Shown piece by piece: positions 54,116-62,760 of a stretch of DNA of 64,000 nt (the stretch's first letter is position 1; each line of letters opens with the position of its first letter). The position numbers and the translations under genes were made by a program. Below the pieces are notes generated by a model. That model made no database searches. It saw only the letters and a list, made by a program, of their open reading frames with translations, and was not told where the DNA came from. The DNA is taken from NCBI RefSeq assembly GCF_903970965.1, contig NZ_CAJCKW010000011.1, forward strand, positions 1 to 64,000. Reading direction: 5' to 3'. This DNA comes from Aureimonas sp. ME7. Its GTDB lineage: Bacteria; Pseudomonadota; Alphaproteobacteria; Rhizobiales; Rhizobiaceae.

Positions 54116-54826
54116 TCAGCCGGCGGGGCGGGACGCCTTCTCGGGCAGGGGAAACAGGGTCGCGAACCGGCGCGCCAGCGCCCGGTCTCCCTCGATCCGC
54201 AACGTCCCGCCGTCTTCCAGCACTTCGAGCGGCTGGCCGCCATAGATGGCGGCCGCCACGGCCGGCGCCTCCCCTGCGAAAACGGCATCGGCCGCGTCGA
54301 TGGAGCCTGCCGCCACGAGAAGCCGACCGTCCCCCACCGTCGCGATCAGCATCTCGCGACCGAGGCGGAAACCGACCCGCGCGGAAAAATCACCTGCCAT
54401 CCCCGCGTCGAACATCGTGCGAAGCGAGAGCATCAGCGAAGCGCTGGAAAAGCTCGCCGAAGGGTCGTGAAACGGCGAGCGAGCGCCCCAGCGTCCCAGG
54501 ACGCGAAGGATTGGCTCGGCCTCGTATCCCCATGCCGTCAGCTCGTAGACCTTCGCGGCTGACGGCGGCAGCAGCGTGCGCCGCTGGAGAACGCCCGCCT
54601 CCTCCAGCCATTGAAGGCGCTGCGTCAGGATGTTGGCGCTGATGCCCGGCAGGCCGGCGCGAAGATCGCTGAACCGGCGCGGTCCCGTCATCATTTCGCG
54701 GACCACGAGAAGCGTCCAGCGCTCGCCCAGAAGCTCCATGGCATGGGCCGCCGCGCAGGCATCGAGGTAGTGCCAACGCCGGTCGCTTGCCGCTCGATCG
54801 TCTTTAGTTTCTTTTTCTAACTTCAT
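54116..54826 (-). CDS. HxlR-family transcription regulator with C-terminal SCP2-like domain
   Basis: This 236-aa protein has an N-terminal HxlR winged helix (CAAAHAMELLGERWTLLVVREM, GPRRFSDLRAGLPGISANILTQRL, WLEEAGVLQRR). The C-terminal half (about 135-230) resembles a sterol-carrier-like domain (DAVFAGEAPAVAAAIYGG, LRIEGDRALARRFATLFPL). It is divergent from a VOC-DUF1428 pair across an 80-bp AT-rich spacer and probably controls it in response to a small ligand. Confidence 0.85.
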   Translation of the reverse strand: MKLEKETKDDRAASDRRWHYLDACAAAHAMELLGERWTLLVVREMMTGPRRFSDLRAGLPGISANILTQRLQWLEEAGVLQRRTLLPPSAAKVYELTAWGYEAEPILRVLGRWGARSPFHDPSASFSSASLMLSLRTMFDAGMAGDFSARVGFRLGREMLIATVGDGRLLVAAGSIDAADAVFAGEAPAVAAAIYGGQPLEVLEDGGTLRIEGDRALARRFATLFPLPEKASRPAG

Positions 54827-54906
54827 TGTTGCTTTTAATAACTATCTGCGAGATGCTGCGTCAAGCGGACGGGACGGATTTCCGCGGCACTGGAGGATAA
54901 GTCAGG

Positions 54907-55341
54907 ATGAGCCAGTTGATCTTCATCAATCTCCCGGTGCGGGACCTCGCGACGTCGACCGCCTTCTACGAGGCGGTGGGCGGGCCACGGAACCGGCAGT
55001 TCAGCGACGAAACGGCAAGCTGCATCGTGGTTTCGGACGTCATCCATGTGATGCTGCTGACGCACGAGAAGTTCATGCAGTTCTCGCCACGTCCGATCTC
55101 CGATGCCCGCAAAACGGCACAGGTTCTTTTGTGCCTGTCGACAGAGACCCGGGGGGATGTCGACGCATGGGTGGAAAAGGCGGTCGCCGCCGGCGGCGTG
55201 GCGGACCCGACTCCGACACAGAATCACGGCTTCATGTACGGACGTTCGTTCGAGGACCCGGATGGCCATATCTGGGAGATCGCCTGGATGGATCCCGCGG
55301 CCCTCCCGGGCTTTCAGCAAACTGCCGAGACTGTCGCTTGA
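54907..55341 (+). CDS. VOC family protein (glyoxalase/dioxygenase-like)
   Basis: This 144-aa protein has the two beta-alpha-beta-beta-beta units of the vicinal-oxygen-chelate fold: LIFINLPVRDLATSTAFYEAVGG and MYGRSFEDPDGHIWEIAWMD, the last giving a metal-binding Glu. Substrate unknown; many act in glyoxal or antibiotic detoxification. It heads a two-gene unit opposite an HxlR regulator. Confidence 0.9.
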   Translation: MSQLIFINLPVRDLATSTAFYEAVGGPRNRQFSDETASCIVVSDVIHVMLLTHEKFMQFSPRPISDARKTAQVLLCLSTETRGDVDAWVEKAVAAGGVADPTPTQNHGFMYGRSFEDPDGHIWEIAWMDPAALPGFQQTAETVA

Positions 55342-55368
55342 ATCGCCCCGCGCATGGAGAGACCAGCC

Positions 55369-55728
55369 ATGAGCTATGTCGAAGGTTTCCTGATTCCGGT
55401 CCCGCATGACAAGCGGGACGCCTACCTCGCCGTGGCGGAGAAGGCCGCCCCGATCTTCCGGGAATATGGCGCGACGGAGGTCGTCGAGTGCTGGGGGCAG
55501 GATCTCCAGGACGGCAAGGTCACGGATTTCAGAAAAGCCGTAAAGGCGGAAGCCGACGAGAACGTCGTCTTCTCGTGGATCGTCTACCCCTCCAAGGCGG
55601 TGCGGGACGAGGCGGTCCAAAAGGTCTTCTCCGACCCGCGCATGCAATTCGACAACGACGAGATGCCCTTCTCGATGCAGCGCATGATCTTCGGAGGTTT
55701 CGAGACCATGCTCCGGCAGGGGGACTGA
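55369..55728 (+). CDS. DUF1428 family protein
   Basis: This 119-aa protein matches DUF1428 throughout: YVEGFLIPVPHDKRDAYLAVA, YGATEVVECWGQDLQDGK, VVFSWIVYPSKAVRDEAVQ and PFSMQRMIFGGFETML. The fold is ferredoxin-like, often found with VOC or DoxX genes, function unknown. It is 27 bp after the VOC gene, so both are likely under HxlR-type control. Confidence 0.93.
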   Translation: MSYVEGFLIPVPHDKRDAYLAVAEKAAPIFREYGATEVVECWGQDLQDGKVTDFRKAVKAEADENVVFSWIVYPSKAVRDEAVQKVFSDPRMQFDNDEMPFSMQRMIFGGFETMLRQGD

Positions 55729-55733
55729 GCGCC

Positions 55734-56765
55734 CTATTCCGCTTCGTCCTCGTATCCGACGAGATGGAGCGGGCGGGCGCGCACGCCGCGCAGCGCGCAC
55801 CAGCGCACCAACGCCTCCTCGCGCCCATGGGTCACCCAGACTTCCTGCGGCGCGATCTCGGCAATGGTCTCGATCAATTCGTCCCAGTCGCAGTGATCCG
55901 ACAGGATCAGGGGCAGTTCCACGCCGCGCTGGCGCGCCCGCTGGCGCACGCGCATCCAGCCGCTCGCAAAGCACGAGACTGGATCGGGAAAGCGCCGCGC
56001 CCACTTGTCGGCAAAGGCGGAGGGCGGCCCAACGATGATGGCACCCGCGAACTCACTCTTCGCCGCCCCTTCGTCGCTCTTGCCCCGTGCGATCGTCGCC
56101 GGACGCAGGTCTCCCAGATCGATCCCCTCCCGCTCGTAGAAGTCGCAGAGCTTCTTAAGGGCACCGTGGATATAGATCGGTTCGCGGTAGCCCTCCTCGC
56201 GCAGCATGCGGATGACGCGCTGCGCCTTGCCAAGCGCATAGGCGCCGACGAGATGGGCGCGTTCGGGAAACTGACGGGTGGACTGGATCAGCTTACGCAC
56301 CTCGCCGCGGCTGTCGGGATGGCGAAACACGGGAAGCGCGAAGGTCGCCTCGGTGATGAAGACGTCGCAGGGCACCGGCTCGAAGGGCTCGGCGGTCGGG
56401 TCCTCGCGTCGCTTGTAGTCGCCCGACGCGACGATGCGCATCCCCTCCCATTCCACCAGGATTTGCGCCGAACCAAGGACGTGACCGGCCGGATGGAAGG
56501 AAACCGAAACGCCGTTGATCTGCGTCCGCTCGCCCCATTCGGCGACCTGCCGGACCTCGGCGAAATCCTCGCCGTAGCGCAGCGCCATGATGTCGAGCGT
56601 CCGGCGCGTGGCGAGGACGCTCGCATTGCCCGGTCGCGCGTGATCGGCGTGACCGTGCGTCACCAGTGCGCGATCCACGGGCCGCACGGGGTCGATGTAG
56701 AAGTTTCCCGGCGGGCAGAAGAGCCCTTCGGGCGTCGGACGCAGGAGGTCTTCGAAGCGCGGCAT
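55734..56765 (-). CDS. DNA-ligase-associated exonuclease (MBL/beta-CASP fold, TIGR04122)
   Basis: This 343-aa protein has the metal motif THGHADHARPG (H37, H39, D41, H42). Further features are SFHPAGHVLGSAQILVE, ASGDYKRREDPTAEPFEP and the beta-CASP segments ALGKAQRVIRML and LSDHCDWDELIETI. It belongs to the Lhr-like helicase/ATP-ligase/exonuclease repair module. Here the partner helicase lies 1.8 kb away on the other strand and no ligase is seen. The ATG at 56765 starts MPRFEDLLRPTPEGLFC. Confidence 0.9.
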   Translation of the reverse strand: MPRFEDLLRPTPEGLFCPPGNFYIDPVRPVDRALVTHGHADHARPGNASVLATRRTLDIMALRYGEDFAEVRQVAEWGERTQINGVSVSFHPAGHVLGSAQILVEWEGMRIVASGDYKRREDPTAEPFEPVPCDVFITEATFALPVFRHPDSRGEVRKLIQSTRQFPERAHLVGAYALGKAQRVIRMLREEGYREPIYIHGALKKLCDFYEREGIDLGDLRPATIARGKSDEGAAKSEFAGAIIVGPPSAFADKWARRFPDPVSCFASGWMRVRQRARQRGVELPLILSDHCDWDELIETIAEIAPQEVWVTHGREEALVRWCALRGVRARPLHLVGYEDEAE

Positions 56766-56871
56766 GGGACGATAGATAGGGTGGCGTTTCGCCGGGGTAA
56801 GCGAAGCCGCTTGCATCCGGGGCCGGTTGCCCTCCATACCGCCTCGCGCCCCTTTCGGAACCCTTGGCCCC

Positions 56872-57786
56872 TTGCTCCAGACCACGCACCGTTCCGGCGA
56901 CCCGCTCGCCGATCGCCGCGCCGACTATGCCGAAGCCTACGCCCGGGCGGGCGAGCTCGAGGCGGCGGCCGATCTGATGCGTCAGGCGGTGGAGCGCGCG
57001 CCCGGCTGGCTGCTCGGCCGCGTTCGCTGGGCCGAGTTGGCCGGCGAGGCCGGAGACCGGGAGACGGCGGCCGAGATCCTGCGCGCCGTTCTCGCCGAGG
57101 ACGAGCTCGACCCTTACGGTGCCTCGCTGAAGCTCGCGCGCATCGGCGAAGCGCCGGTGCCGAGCGCGCCCTCGCCGAGTTTCGTCGCCGGCCTGTTCGA
57201 CCAATATGCCGACACCTTCGAGGACTCGCTGGTGCGCCGGCTCGGATACAGCGTGCCTGATAAGCTGATCGAGATGCTGCTCGGCGCCGGCATGCCGAAC
57301 TCGCTTTCGTCCGCCTTGGATCTCGGCTGTGGAACGGGCCTGATGGGCGAGCGGCTGCGCCCCCACTGCGCGCGGCTTCACGGTATAGACCTATCGACCG
57401 GAATGCTGGACAAGGCGCGCGGGAAGGCGATCTACGACGATCTTCGCGAAGGCGACATACTTGATGCCGCACGCGCGGACGGGCGCCCCTACGATCTCGT
57501 CACCGCCGCCGACGTCCTGATCTATCTCGGCGATCTTCGCCCGCTCTTCGATCGCCTCGCCACCCTTCAGGAGGTCGGCGGATGGCTCGGTCTATCCACT
57601 GAGTCCAACAAGGCGACGGACGACTTCGTCCTGCGCCCTTCCCTGCGTTATGCTCACGCGCCCGCCTACGTTGCTCGGCTTCTCCCTGAGGCCGGCTACG
57701 AGTTGCGGGCCGAGCGATCGGTCGTGGTCCGCCTCGATCGGGGCGAGCCCGTGCCGGGCACGATTCTCGTCGCCCGTCGTGTTTGA
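56872..57786 (+). CDS. Class I SAM-dependent methyltransferase with N-terminal TPR-like helices
   Basis: This protein of about 304 aa has TPR-like helices (about 15-85: YAEAYARAGELEAAADLMRQ). A Rossmann methyltransferase domain follows with ALDLGCGTGLMGERL, LHGIDLSTGMLDKAR and DLVTAADVLIYLGDL. Such proteins resemble the predicted TPR-methyltransferases of Hyphomicrobiales; substrate unknown. No ATG start exists near; TTG at 56872 (followed by LQTTHRSGDPLADRRADYAEA) was preferred, and TTG at 56827 is possible. It sits inside the split repair cluster. Confidence 0.82.
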   Translation: MLQTTHRSGDPLADRRADYAEAYARAGELEAAADLMRQAVERAPGWLLGRVRWAELAGEAGDRETAAEILRAVLAEDELDPYGASLKLARIGEAPVPSAPSPSFVAGLFDQYADTFEDSLVRRLGYSVPDKLIEMLLGAGMPNSLSSALDLGCGTGLMGERLRPHCARLHGIDLSTGMLDKARGKAIYDDLREGDILDAARADGRPYDLVTAADVLIYLGDLRPLFDRLATLQEVGGWLGLSTESNKATDDFVLRPSLRYAHAPAYVARLLPEAGYELRAERSVVVRLDRGEPVPGTILVARRV

Positions 57787-57801
57787 AGTTCGGAGAAGAG
57801 C

Positions 57802-58485
57802 GTGAGTTTGAAAGAGACCGAACGAGCCGGCGAGCGCTTGGAACAGGAATCCGCGAAGCGCGCGCACCGCTTCGGTTCCTGGGCCTCGACGGCGACCCGC
57901 CACAGCCCGTGGGAGGATGCACTGGGCATCGTCGCGGGGGTCACGCTGACGGCCGTCGGCATCTCGGTTCTCGGCTCGCTCGGCTTCCTGACCGGCGGGA
58001 TGGCGGGCCTCGCCTTCGTGGTGCACTACCTTTCGGGGTGGAACTTCGGCCTCGTGTTCTTCTTGCTCAACCTGCCCTTTTACGGTCTCGCCATCGGTCG
58101 AATGGGCCGGGCCTTCACGATCAAGACGGCCTTCGCCGTCGTGCTGCTTTCGCTGATGACGGCGTTCAGCGGCGACTTTCTCCAGTTCGCCCATATCCAG
58201 CCGCTGTTCGGGGCCTGCCTCGGCGGCCTCATGCTCGGTTTCGGACTCCTCGCCCTGTTTCGCCATCGCTCAAGTGCGGGGGGCGTCGGTATCCTCGCCC
58301 TCTACCTGCAGGACCGTTTCGGCTGGCGCGCCGGGTTGACGCAGCTTGCCGTCGATCTTCTGGTGCTCGTCACCGCATTCACGGCCGTTTCTCCCGGCGC
58401 GGTCGCCTATTCCGTTCTCGGCGCTTTGGTGCTCAACCTGTTTCTGGCGATCAACCACCGGACGGACCGCTATCTCGCCGTCTGA
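57802..58485 (+). CDS. YitT-family (DUF161) membrane protein
   Basis: This 227-aa protein starts at GTG. It has a charged cytoplasmic N terminus (about 1-38) and about six membrane helices with the DUF161 signatures GVTLTAVGISVLGSLGFLTGGMAGLAF and SSAGGVGILALYLQDRFGW. Function unknown; some relatives are proposed transporters. It starts 15 bp after the methyltransferase and 39 bp before the helicase gene, suggesting one transcript. Confidence 0.87.
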   Translation: MSLKETERAGERLEQESAKRAHRFGSWASTATRHSPWEDALGIVAGVTLTAVGISVLGSLGFLTGGMAGLAFVVHYLSGWNFGLVFFLLNLPFYGLAIGRMGRAFTIKTAFAVVLLSLMTAFSGDFLQFAHIQPLFGACLGGLMLGFGLLALFRHRSSAGGVGILALYLQDRFGWRAGLTQLAVDLLVLVTAFTAVSPGAVAYSVLGALVLNLFLAINHRTDRYLAV

Positions 58486-58524
58486 CATCTTGGCGGCAGG
58501 AGGGGGAGTCTTACCTCTTTCCTC

Positions 58525-61086
58525 GTGACCGCGCCGCTCCTCGCCCCTCCCCCGTCCTCGCCCGGCTTCGACCTGCCCGAACCCTTTTTGCGCTGGTTCG
58601 CGGACAAGGGATGGGCGCCGCGCCCGCACCAGCTCGATCTTCTGGCGCGTGCCGAAAACGGCGCCTCGGTTCTCCTGATCGCGCCAACGGGCGCCGGCAA
58701 GACGCTGGCCGGGTTCCTGCCCTCGCTGGTCGATCTGTCGCGGCGTGGCCGCCGCAAGCCCGGAACACGCCCTCCGGGTGTCCACACCCTCTACATCTCG
58801 CCGCTGAAGGCGCTGGCCACCGATATCCGGCGCAACCTGGAAAAGCCGGTCGAGGAGATTGGCCTCGGCGTCACGCTGGAAGCGCGCACCGGCGACACGT
58901 CTCAGTCGAAGCGCCAGCGGCAGAAGCTGAAGCCGCCCGACATCATGCTGACGACGCCGGAACAGCTGGCGCTCCTGATATCCGGCCCGGACGCCGACAC
59001 GTTCTTCTCCGATCTCCGCTACGTCATCTTCGACGAGCTGCATTCGCTCGTCGCTTCCAAGCGCGGCCATCTTCTGGCGCTGGGGCTGGCGCGCCTTCGC
59101 AAGCTGCGGCCGGCGATCCAGACGATCGGCCTGTCGGCGACCGTGACCGATCCGGACGAGCTGCGCGAATGGCTGGTGGCGCAGGGGCCGAACGCCGCTG
59201 AGATGGCCGACCTCATCACCGTGGACGGCGGCGCACGGCCCGAAATCACCATCCTGAAGTCGCGCGAGCGCGTGCCCTGGCAGGGGCACATGGCGCGCTA
59301 CGCGATGCCCGAAATCTATGAGGCGATCAAGGCGCACCGGACGACGCTGCTCTTCGTCAACACGCGCTCGCAGGCCGAGCTCCTGTTCCAGGAGCTTTGG
59401 CGCATCAACGAGGAAACGCTGCCCATCGCGCTTCACCACGGCTCGCTCGACGTCTCGCAGCGCCGCCGCGTCGAGGCCGCGATGGCGGCCAACGAGCTGC
59501 GCGCCGTGGTGGCAACCTCGACGCTCGATCTCGGCATCGACTGGGGCGACGTCGATCTCGTGGTGCATGTCGGCGCGCCCAAAGGCGCCTCGCGCCTCGC
59601 CCAGCGGATCGGGCGCGCCAATCACCGGATGGACGAGCCCTCGCGCGCCATTCTCGTGCCGGCCAACCGGTTCGAGGTGATGGAATGCCAAGCGGCGCTC
59701 GACGCCAACTATCTCGGCGCGCAGGATTCGCCGCCGATGCGCGAAGGCTGCCTCGACGTTCTCGCCCAGCACGTTCTCGGCATGGCCTGCGCCGCCCCGT
59801 TCCGATCGGACGATCTCCATGCCGAGGTCGTCACCGCCTCGCCCTACCGCGACCTCAACCGGGAGACGTTCGACCGGGTGGTCGATTTCGTGGCGACGGG
59901 GGGCTACTCGCTCAAGGTCTACGACCGCTACGCCAAGATCCGCCTGACGGAAGACGGAACGTGGCGGGTGACGCACCCGTCCGTCGTCCAAGGCTACCGA
60001 ATGAACGCCGGGACGATCATCGAATCCGAAAGCCTGCTCGTTCGCCTGATCCGCGCCAAGACCCGAAGCGGCATGGCGCGCGGCGGGCCGGTGCTCGGCA
60101 AGATCGAGGAGAACTTCCTAGAGACCTTAGCGATAGGCGACACGTTCCTTTTCTCGGGGCAGGTGCTCAAGTTCGAAGGCATCCACGAGATGGAATGCCT
60201 TGTCACCAAGACGCGTGACGACGAGGCCAAGGTGCCGTACTACGGCGGCCAGAAGTTTCCGCTCACCACCTTTCTCGCCGCCAAGGTGCGAGAGATGCTG
60301 GCCGACCCGACGCAATGGGGCGCCCTGCCCTCCCAGGTCGGCGAATGGCTGGAGATTCAGAAACGCAAATCCGCCATTCCCGGCCCGAACGATCTCCTGA
60401 TCGAGACCTTTCCGAACGGCAACCGCTTCTTCATGGTGGCCTATCCGTTCGAGGGGCGTCTGGCGCACCAGACGCTCGGCATGCTCTTGACACGCCGGCT
60501 GGAGCGGGCGCGGGCCAAACCCCTCGGGTTCGTGGCGACCGACTACGCCCTGTCGATCTGGGGCCGGGCGGACCTCGGCGAGATGATCGGCAGCGGTCGC
60601 CTATCCTTGGAAGAACTGTTCGGCGAGGACATGCTGGGCGACGACCTGGAAGCCTGGATGGCCGATTCCTGGCTTCTGAAGCGCACCTTTCGCCAATGTG
60701 CGGTGATCGCGGGGCTCGTGATGAAGCGCCAGCCTGGGCGGGAGAAGACCGGTCGGCAGATGACCGTCTCGTCTGATCTCGTCTACGACGTCCTGCGCGC
60801 ACACGAGCCGGACCACATCCTCCTGCGCGCCACCTGGGCGGACGCGGCGACGGGACTTCTCGACGTGCGGCGCGTGTCCGACCTCCTCGCCCGCATCAAG
60901 CGGCATATCCTCCACAAGAATCTCGAAGAGATCTCGCCGCTCGCCGTTCCCATCATGCTGGAAGCGGGCCGCGAGCGCATCGAGGGCGAGGCGCGGGACG
61001 ATCTCCTGGCCGAGGCGATGGAAGAGGAACTGATCATCAAGGCGCTCGGCGAGATGACGGATTTCCGGTCGAACTACCTGCGGTAA
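58525..61086 (+). CDS. DNA-ligase-associated DEXH-box helicase (Lhr-like, TIGR04121)
   Basis: This 853-aa protein starts at GTG. Superfamily 2 motifs are present: Walker A LIAPTGAGKT (residues 51-60), motif II VIFDELHSL, motif III GLSATV, motif IV LLFVNTRSQAELLFQEL, and motifs V-VI VATSTLDLGIDWGDVD and RLAQRIGRANHR. An Lhr-type winged-helix and C-terminal core follow. It belongs with the exonuclease at 55734-56765 in a repair module; the usual ATP-dependent ligase and phosphoesterase are not next to it. Confidence 0.93.
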   Translation: MTAPLLAPPPSSPGFDLPEPFLRWFADKGWAPRPHQLDLLARAENGASVLLIAPTGAGKTLAGFLPSLVDLSRRGRRKPGTRPPGVHTLYISPLKALATDIRRNLEKPVEEIGLGVTLEARTGDTSQSKRQRQKLKPPDIMLTTPEQLALLISGPDADTFFSDLRYVIFDELHSLVASKRGHLLALGLARLRKLRPAIQTIGLSATVTDPDELREWLVAQGPNAAEMADLITVDGGARPEITILKSRERVPWQGHMARYAMPEIYEAIKAHRTTLLFVNTRSQAELLFQELWRINEETLPIALHHGSLDVSQRRRVEAAMAANELRAVVATSTLDLGIDWGDVDLVVHVGAPKGASRLAQRIGRANHRMDEPSRAILVPANRFEVMECQAALDANYLGAQDSPPMREGCLDVLAQHVLGMACAAPFRSDDLHAEVVTASPYRDLNRETFDRVVDFVATGGYSLKVYDRYAKIRLTEDGTWRVTHPSVVQGYRMNAGTIIESESLLVRLIRAKTRSGMARGGPVLGKIEENFLETLAIGDTFLFSGQVLKFEGIHEMECLVTKTRDDEAKVPYYGGQKFPLTTFLAAKVREMLADPTQWGALPSQVGEWLEIQKRKSAIPGPNDLLIETFPNGNRFFMVAYPFEGRLAHQTLGMLLTRRLERARAKPLGFVATDYALSIWGRADLGEMIGSGRLSLEELFGEDMLGDDLEAWMADSWLLKRTFRQCAVIAGLVMKRQPGREKTGRQMTVSSDLVYDVLRAHEPDHILLRATWADAATGLLDVRRVSDLLARIKRHILHKNLEEISPLAVPIMLEAGRERIEGEARDDLLAEAMEEELIIKALGEMTDFRSNYLR

Positions 61087-61099
61087 GCGAACCGCCGGT

Positions 61100-62662
61100 T
61101 CAGTAGCCTCCCGCCGATGTCAACCCGCCGAGGAAATCGGCGGCATCCCGGCGCATGGCCGCAACCTTGCGCTCGTCCATGCGATCGAGGGTCGAGATCG
61201 TGCGGGTCATCCGGTGATTGCGGGAAAGACGCTCGCGGTTGCGCGCCATGAAATCCCAATAGAGATAGTTGAACGGGCAAGCGTCCTCGCCCGTGCGCTG
61301 TTTCACGTCGTAGCGACAATGGCCGCAATAGTCCGACATCTTGTTGATGTAGTTGCCCGATGCGGCATAGGGCTTGGTGGCGAAGACACCGCCGTCGGCG
61401 TAGAGGATCATCCCGACGACATTGGGCATCTCCACCCATTCGTAGGCGTCGTGATAAACGACGAGGTACCATTCCTGCACCTCGCTTGGGGAAAGCCCCG
61501 CGAGGAGGCAGAAGTTGCCGATCACCATCAGGCGCTGGATATGGTGCGCGAAGGCGTGTTGGGCCGTTTCGCCGATCGCCTGGGCGAGGCAGTTCATCTC
61601 GGTCTCGCCCGTCCAGAAGAAATCGGGAAGCGGGCGCTCCGCCCCCAGTTCGTTGCGGGTCCCGTAGCCCGGCATCTCGCGCCAGTAGACGCCGCGAATA
61701 AACTCGCGCCAGCCGATGATCTGACGGATGAAGCCTTCCGCGGCGTTGAGCGGCGCCTTCGCTTTCCGATACGAGGCTTCTACTGCCTCGCAGCATTCTC
61801 GAGGGGTGAGCAGCCCGCAATTCATGACCGCCGAAAGATGCGAGTGGAAGAGCAGCGGCTCGCCCTGCCGCATCGCGTCCTCGTAGGTGCCGAAGTCCGG
61901 AAGCGCCGTGTCGACGAACCATGCGAGGTAGCGAACCGCGTCGCTACGCGTCACCGGATAGTCGAAATCCTCGAGCGAGCCGAAATGATTGCCGAAGCGC
62001 TGCGCCACGAGGTCGAGAACGTCTTGCGTCGTTTCGTCGGGTTCGAAGACGGGGCGAACCGGCACCGCGATGCGCTTAGGGAGAGGCTTGCGGTTCTCGG
62101 CGTCGAAGTTCCACCGCCCGCCCTCCGGCTTTCCGTCCGCCGTCATCAGGAAGCCGGTGCGCTCGCGCATGTGCCGGTAGAACGTCTCCATCAGGAGCGT
62201 CCGGCCTTCACCCGCCAGATCGGGAAACTCGTCCCACGGGCAAAGAAACCGGTCGTCGGGACGCAGTTCGACCGGCACGCCGAACGCAGCCTCCCACCCG
62301 CGCATCATCTCCAGGACTCGCCACTCGCTCGGCTCCGTGACGACGATGCGGGCGACCCGGTGCCGCTTCAGGGCCATTTCCAAGCTTTGCGTGAAGCTCG
62401 CCGCCCGATCCTCGCCGTCGAGCCGGATGTAGTCGACCCGGACGCCTTCGGCTTCGAGTTCCCCGGCGAAGTGGCGCATGGCTGCAAACAGGAAGGCGAT
62501 CTTGCGCTGATGGTGGCGAACATAGGTCGCTTCCTCGTCGACCTCCGCCATCAACACCACGTCGCCGGGCTCGATGTCGGACAGGCTGGAAAGCCCACGC
62601 GTCAGTTGGTCGCCGAGAACGAAACGCAGGCTGGGCTTCAAGGGACGACTCCGGGAACGCAC
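61100..62662 (-). CDS. FeS-type bacterial cryptochrome/(6-4) photolyase (PhrB-like)
   Basis: This 520-aa protein starts at GTG with RFVLGDQLTRGLSSLSDIEPGD, typical of the FeS-BCP photolyase group. It has a Rossmann domain, a helical FAD-binding domain (GWREFIRGVYWREMPGY, VVYHDAYEWVEMPNV) and clustered cysteines (YCGHCRYDV and EDACPFNYLYWDF, plus NCGLLTPRECC) suited to a 4Fe-4S cluster. It repairs (6-4) photoproducts using light in Agrobacterium PhrB. It is convergent with the helicase gene, 13 bp apart, extending the DNA-repair neighbourhood. Confidence 0.93.
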   Translation of the reverse strand: MRSRSRPLKPSLRFVLGDQLTRGLSSLSDIEPGDVVLMAEVDEEATYVRHHQRKIAFLFAAMRHFAGELEAEGVRVDYIRLDGEDRAASFTQSLEMALKRHRVARIVVTEPSEWRVLEMMRGWEAAFGVPVELRPDDRFLCPWDEFPDLAGEGRTLLMETFYRHMRERTGFLMTADGKPEGGRWNFDAENRKPLPKRIAVPVRPVFEPDETTQDVLDLVAQRFGNHFGSLEDFDYPVTRSDAVRYLAWFVDTALPDFGTYEDAMRQGEPLLFHSHLSAVMNCGLLTPRECCEAVEASYRKAKAPLNAAEGFIRQIIGWREFIRGVYWREMPGYGTRNELGAERPLPDFFWTGETEMNCLAQAIGETAQHAFAHHIQRLMVIGNFCLLAGLSPSEVQEWYLVVYHDAYEWVEMPNVVGMILYADGGVFATKPYAASGNYINKMSDYCGHCRYDVKQRTGEDACPFNYLYWDFMARNRERLSRNHRMTRTISTLDRMDERKVAAMRRDAADFLGGLTSAGGY

Positions 62663-62760
62663 GCCGTAGGGTTCGACGCTCCGCTAGATGTCGGCCCTTC
62701 AGTGCCCTTCAAGGAAGCCGCGCCGCAAGGCCGCATCGCGCGAGGCCCTGCGGCAAGCCT

